Assembly (NCBI GenBank): GCA_963841995.1
Contig: CAWJEX010000003.1
Coordinates: forward strand, 62,001-126,000
Length of the DNA stretch: 64,000 nucleotides
From: DATDPM01 sp963841995
GTDB lineage: Bacteria > Pseudomonadota > Alphaproteobacteria > DATDPM01
Reading direction: 5' to 3'
The notes under the pieces were generated by a model. That model saw only the letters and a list, made by a program, of their open reading frames with translations. It searched no databases and had not been told where the DNA came from. Position numbers and translations under genes: made by a program. This document shows positions 61,452 through 64,000 of this stretch, piece by piece; position 1 is the stretch's first letter, and each line of letters begins with the position of its first letter.

Positions 61452-62215
61452 CGATGTTCCGCCGCGATCAGGAATTCTTTGTTCCCCTCGGGCCCGAGGA
61501 TGGGACTTTCGGCGATGCCGAGTACTTTCCAACGCGGTTGCGCGTTGAGCCACGCTTCGATTCGCCCGCAGACTTCGGCATGCAATTCCGGATCGCGCAC
61601 GACGCCCTTTTTGCCGACCCTGCCCTTGCCGACTTCGAATTGCGGCTTGATCAGCGCAACGAGCCATGCCTTCGGGGCCGCCAGGGCGAGGCAGGCCGGT
61701 AGCAGTGTTTCGAGGGAAATGAAACTGGCGTCGCAGACGAGGAGATCGACCGGTTCGGGCACCTGATCGCGAGTCAAACACCGGGCATTGGTTTCTTCCA
61801 TCACCACGACGCGCGCATCGTTGCGCAATCCCCAATCGAGTTGGCCCTTGCCGACATCGACGGCATAGACCTTGGCTGCGCCGCGTTTTAGCAGCACATC
61901 CGTGAAACCGCCGGTCGAGGCGCCGATATCGAGGCAAATGCGGCCCTTGGGATCGATCCCGAAATGATCGAGACCATGGGCGAGCTTGACGCCCCCGCGT
62001 GAGACGTAAGGGTGCGCCGGACCGGTTATTTGGATTTCAGCGTCATCGGAAACCAGCGCACCGGCTTTGTCCAACCGCTTGGTCCCGGAAACAACCCGGC
62101 CCGCCATGATGAGCGCCTGGGCTTTGGTGCGCGACTCCGCGAGGCCACGTTTGACGAGAAGCTGGTCGAGGCGAAATTTGCCCTGGGAAGAACGTTTATC
62201 CGAAGCGCCCGGCAA
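61448..62215 (-). CDS. tlyA: TlyA family rRNA 2'-O-methyltransferase
   Basis: A 255-residue protein with an N-terminal S4 RNA-binding domain ('RLDQLLVKRGLAESRTKAQALIMAGRVV') and an FtsJ-like methyltransferase domain ('CLDIGASTGGFTDVLLKRGAAKVYAVDVG'). It is related to mycobacterial TlyA, which methylates 16S and 23S rRNA and gives capreomycin sensitivity; older annotations call it haemolysin A. The start is TTG at 62213-62215, directly after the ispA stop (TAATTG), with the S4 domain beginning as expected. It overlaps the next gene by four bases. Confidence 0.92.
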   Translation of the reverse strand: MPGASDKRSSQGKFRLDQLLVKRGLAESRTKAQALIMAGRVVSGTKRLDKAGALVSDDAEIQITGPAHPYVSRGGVKLAHGLDHFGIDPKGRICLDIGASTGGFTDVLLKRGAAKVYAVDVGKGQLDWGLRNDARVVVMEETNARCLTRDQVPEPVDLLVCDASFISLETLLPACLALAAPKAWLVALIKPQFEVGKGRVGKKGVVRDPELHAEVCGRIEAWLNAQPRWKVLGIAESPILGPEGNKEFLIAAEHR

Positions 62216-63115
62216 TTATTTCTGCCGCTCAACGACGAAGCGGGCGACGTCGCGCAGAAGCTCCGCCTTGTCCTCGAACGCCTCAAGATGAGCGACCGCC
62301 TGGTCGGCGAGCATCTGCGCCTGGGCCCGCGCGCGTTCGACGCCGAGAATGGAAACGAATGTCGCCTTGCCGGCATGGGCGTCCTTGCCGACCTTCTTGC
62401 CGAGATCCTTCTCGCTGCCGAGCGTGTCGAGAAGATCGTCGGTGATCTGAAAAGCGAGACCGAGGTCGTGGGCATAGGCTTTGAGCGCATGGCGCAGGGG
62501 CTCGCGCGCCTTGCCGAGGATGGCTCCGGCCTCGCAGGAAACGGCGATGAGCTCGCCGGTTTTGAGGCGCTGCAGCCGCGTGATCGCACCGATGTCGAGA
62601 ATTTGATTCTCCGCCTCCAGATCCATCATCTGGCCGCCGACCATGCCCTTGGCGCCGGCCGCGGCAGCAAGCGCGGTGACCAGTTCGCAGCGCACTTCGG
62701 GATCGGAATGGGTGGCGGGATCGGTCAAAATTCCGAACGCTAGGGTCAATAGCGCGTCGCCGACCAGAATGGCGGTCGCCTCGCCGAATTTAACGTGGCA
62801 GGTCGGCTTGCCGCGCCGGAGCAAATCGTCGTCCATGGCGGGAAGATCGTCGTGGACGAGGGAATAGGTGTGCACCATTTCGATGGCGGCGGCGGCGCGG
62901 AGCGCGCTTTTTCGCGCAACCCCGAACAGCTGCGCCGAGGTCATCAGCAGGAATGGGCGAAGCCGCTTTCCGCCCGCCATAATGGCGTACTGCATGCCTT
63001 CGAAGACTTTGGCCTCGAGGCCCTCGCCCGCCGGGAGCAGCCGCTCCATCTCTTCGCTAACGGCATCCGCCGCCTCCGCCAAGGCGCTTTTCAGTCGGCT
63101 CAAGTCCTGCCTCAA
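62216..63115 (-). CDS. ispA: Farnesyl diphosphate synthase (short-chain polyprenyl synthetase)
   Basis: A 299-residue all-helical enzyme adding IPP to DMAPP/GPP to make farnesyl diphosphate. First Asp-rich motif 'LVHDDLPAMDDD' (DDxxxxD, the bacterial type), second 'AFQITDDLLD', with 'GGKRLRPFLL' binding IPP. The start is TTG at 63113-63115, overlapping the xseB stop (TTGA). In many alphaproteobacteria dxs follows ispA; here tlyA follows directly. Confidence 0.95.
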   Translation of the reverse strand: MRQDLSRLKSALAEAADAVSEEMERLLPAGEGLEAKVFEGMQYAIMAGGKRLRPFLLMTSAQLFGVARKSALRAAAAIEMVHTYSLVHDDLPAMDDDLLRRGKPTCHVKFGEATAILVGDALLTLAFGILTDPATHSDPEVRCELVTALAAAAGAKGMVGGQMMDLEAENQILDIGAITRLQRLKTGELIAVSCEAGAILGKAREPLRHALKAYAHDLGLAFQITDDLLDTLGSEKDLGKKVGKDAHAGKATFVSILGVERARAQAQMLADQAVAHLEAFEDKAELLRDVARFVVERQK

Positions 63116-63357
63116 TCGATTTTGACGGGTTCGCTGCGCACGGTGCCGTCCGGTCCCGGAACGATTTTTTCGACCTTGGCCTGGGCTTCGCGCAATTTGG
63201 TCTCACAGTGATTTTTCAGGGCGGCGCCGCGTTCGTAAGACGCGATCGCTTCGTCGAGGCAAATCTTCCCCTCTTCAAGCCTTTTGACGATTTGTTCGAG
63301 CTCCGAGAGAGCATCCTCGAAACTCATCGCCGCGATGTCTTTGGGGATGCCCGCCAT
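63112..63357 (-). CDS. xseB: Exodeoxyribonuclease VII small subunit
   Basis: An 81-residue helical subunit that binds the large subunit XseA for single-strand DNA digestion. The core 'SFEDALSELEQIVKRLEEGKICLDEAIASYERGAALKNHCETKLREAQAKVEKI' is diagnostic. The C-terminus 'VRSEPVKID' and the overlap with ispA are typical of the alphaproteobacterial cluster. It starts 58 bp after the deacetylase-like gene. Confidence 0.95.
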   Translation of the reverse strand: MAGIPKDIAAMSFEDALSELEQIVKRLEEGKICLDEAIASYERGAALKNHCETKLREAQAKVEKIVPGPDGTVRSEPVKID

Positions 63358-63415
63358 GGGAGCTCCATTTTTCGCGGAGTTTAGGCGGGGGTCGGGCAGA
63401 CGGCAAGAAAAAGGC

Positions 63416-64000
63416 TCAAGGAGTCATCAGCACCGAAACATGCGCTGCGGCGCTTTCCGCCAAGGCGTGAAGATCGTAGCCGCCTTCGAGGGTCGAAACC
63501 AAACGCCCGCCGCAGCACTCGGCCGCGATCTTTTTGATCTCGCGAGTGACCCAAGCAAAATCGTCCTCGTGCAATTCCAGCGAGGCCAACGGATCGCTCG
63601 CATGGGCATCGAACCCTGCCGATATGAGGACGAAATCGGGGGCGAAGGCGGCAAGGGCGGGAAGTACGATCCGGGTCATGGCGGCGCGAAATTCGGCTGA
63701 ACCCGAAAATGGGGCAAGCGGTGCGTTGACGATGTTGTTGGCGACTCCGTGCTCGTCCGCGGCACCGGTTCCCGGATAGGCCGGCCATTGATGGGTGGAT
63801 GCATAAAATAGATCGGCGTCGGCGGCGAAAAATCTTGCGTTCCATTGCCGTGGTGAACGTCGAAGTCCACGACGGCCACCCGCTGCCAACGATGCTTCAG
63901 CCGCGCATGAAGCGCGCCGACCGCAACGTTGTTGAACACGCAAAATCCCATGGCACGGTTCCGCTCGGCGTGGTGTCCGGGCGGGCGGACGGCGCAGAAG
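63416..64000 (-). CDS. Histone deacetylase family protein (5' end outside window; frame broken as read)
   Basis: C-terminal part of an arginase-fold deacetylase of the HDAC/acetoin-utilisation superfamily. Visible: 'VRPPGHHAERNRAMGFCVFNNVAVGA' (catalytic HH), 'VAVVDFDVHHGNGTQ' (Zn ligands), then, one frame over, 'FAADADLFYASTHQWPAYPGTG', 'VLISAGFDAHASDPLASLELHEDDFAWVTREI' (third Zn ligand) and 'STLEGGYDLHALAESAAAHV'. The break falls at 'gcaagatttttcgcc' (63823-63837), where one base is missing, most simply from gatattttc or a T-run. This site is not GANTC. Bacterial members deacetylate polyamines or small molecules as well as proteins. Confidence 0.9.
   Translation of the reverse strand, partial: LLRRPPARTPRRAEPCHGILRVQQRCGRRASCAAEASLAAGGRRGLRRSPRQWNARFFAADADLFYASTHQWPAYPGTGAADEHGVANNIVNAPLAPFSGSAEFRAAMTRIVLPALAAFAPDFVLISAGFDAHASDPLASLELHEDDFAWVTREIKKIAAECCGGRLVSTLEGGYDLHALAESAAAHVSVLMTP

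Noticed and set aside
60153..61937. A 594-codon start for the rRNA methyltransferase
   Set aside because: The first 162 codons are the shadow of tlyA; the TRAM domain begins at the ATG at 61451.
1..64000. tRNA or rRNA genes
   Set aside because: I checked the intergenic regions by eye for cloverleaf arms (GTTCGAATC-like) and found none; a covariance-model scan would be needed to be certain.

Overview
The window is GC-rich chromosomal DNA from an alphaproteobacterium. The markers are a single-subunit 5-aminolevulinate synthase (Shemin pathway), an NDUFA12-type complex I subunit, DUF2155 beside mlaD, a B12-dependent NrdJ as the visible ribonucleotide reductase, a clpS-clpA pair, an Ala/Pro-rich phasin and the xseB-ispA-tlyA order. 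A Rhodospirillales-like or Hyphomicrobiales-like lineage is likely, but I cannot name a genus. Most of the sequence is housekeeping. Accessory DNA is limited to two TnpB elements, a structured intergenic repeat and a few lone genes.

Layout. 0-6.3 kb: methionine salvage and polyamine genes (mtnB end, ornithine decarboxylase), then a coupled aroQ-accB-accC-aat run, facing a DUF2155 / small protein / mlaD / NDUFA12 run on the other strand. 6.3-12 kb: nrdJ behind an NrdR-like operator, a phasin-like protein, RidA and DUF1761. 12.3-17.6 kb: an RND efflux pair and a broken secreted protein. 17.9-20.5 kb: a FemAB-like acetyltransferase and three tandem monohaem cytochromes c. 20.6-24.2 kb: clpA, clpS, phasin. 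24.5-29.5 kb: D,D-carboxypeptidase, then galU-ugd-phosphohexomutase for sugar nucleotides. 29.5-37 kb: J-domain and VWA proteins, DUF1097, marC, a glycosyltransferase, hemN, fhs. 37.5-42 kb: histidine kinase, pyrE and a TPP-riboswitch-led thiO-thiS-thiG operon. 42-47.2 kb: peptide ABC transporter without ATPases, then manC. 47.2-51.4 kb: a 53-residue protein, hemA, an SDR, two conserved small proteins and a universal stress protein. 51.4-57.4 kb: two nearly identical TnpB elements in direct orientation around a kinase-ATPase, a cation diffusion facilitator and pdxH. 57.6-64 kb: lipoprotein, fabI, aroC, then rRNA methyltransferase, tlyA, ispA, xseB and histone-deacetylase-like genes.

The strongest unexpected signal is in the sequence itself. 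Six reading frames (accC, nrdJ, the J-domain gene, thiO, hemA, and tnpB copy 2) are each broken by one extra base. In every case the base lies inside what would otherwise be a GANTC pentamer, the site methylated by CcrM in alphaproteobacteria. On one strand it is always the adenine next to the methylation target that is doubled (GANTC to GAANTC). Removing it restores family-length proteins, several of them probably essential. I read this as a methylation-induced base-calling error in a long-read assembly rather than gene decay. If so, the draft sequence carries an imprint of GANTC methylation. Two further frame breaks (aat and the deacetylase-like gene) and one in-frame stop do not clearly fit this pattern.
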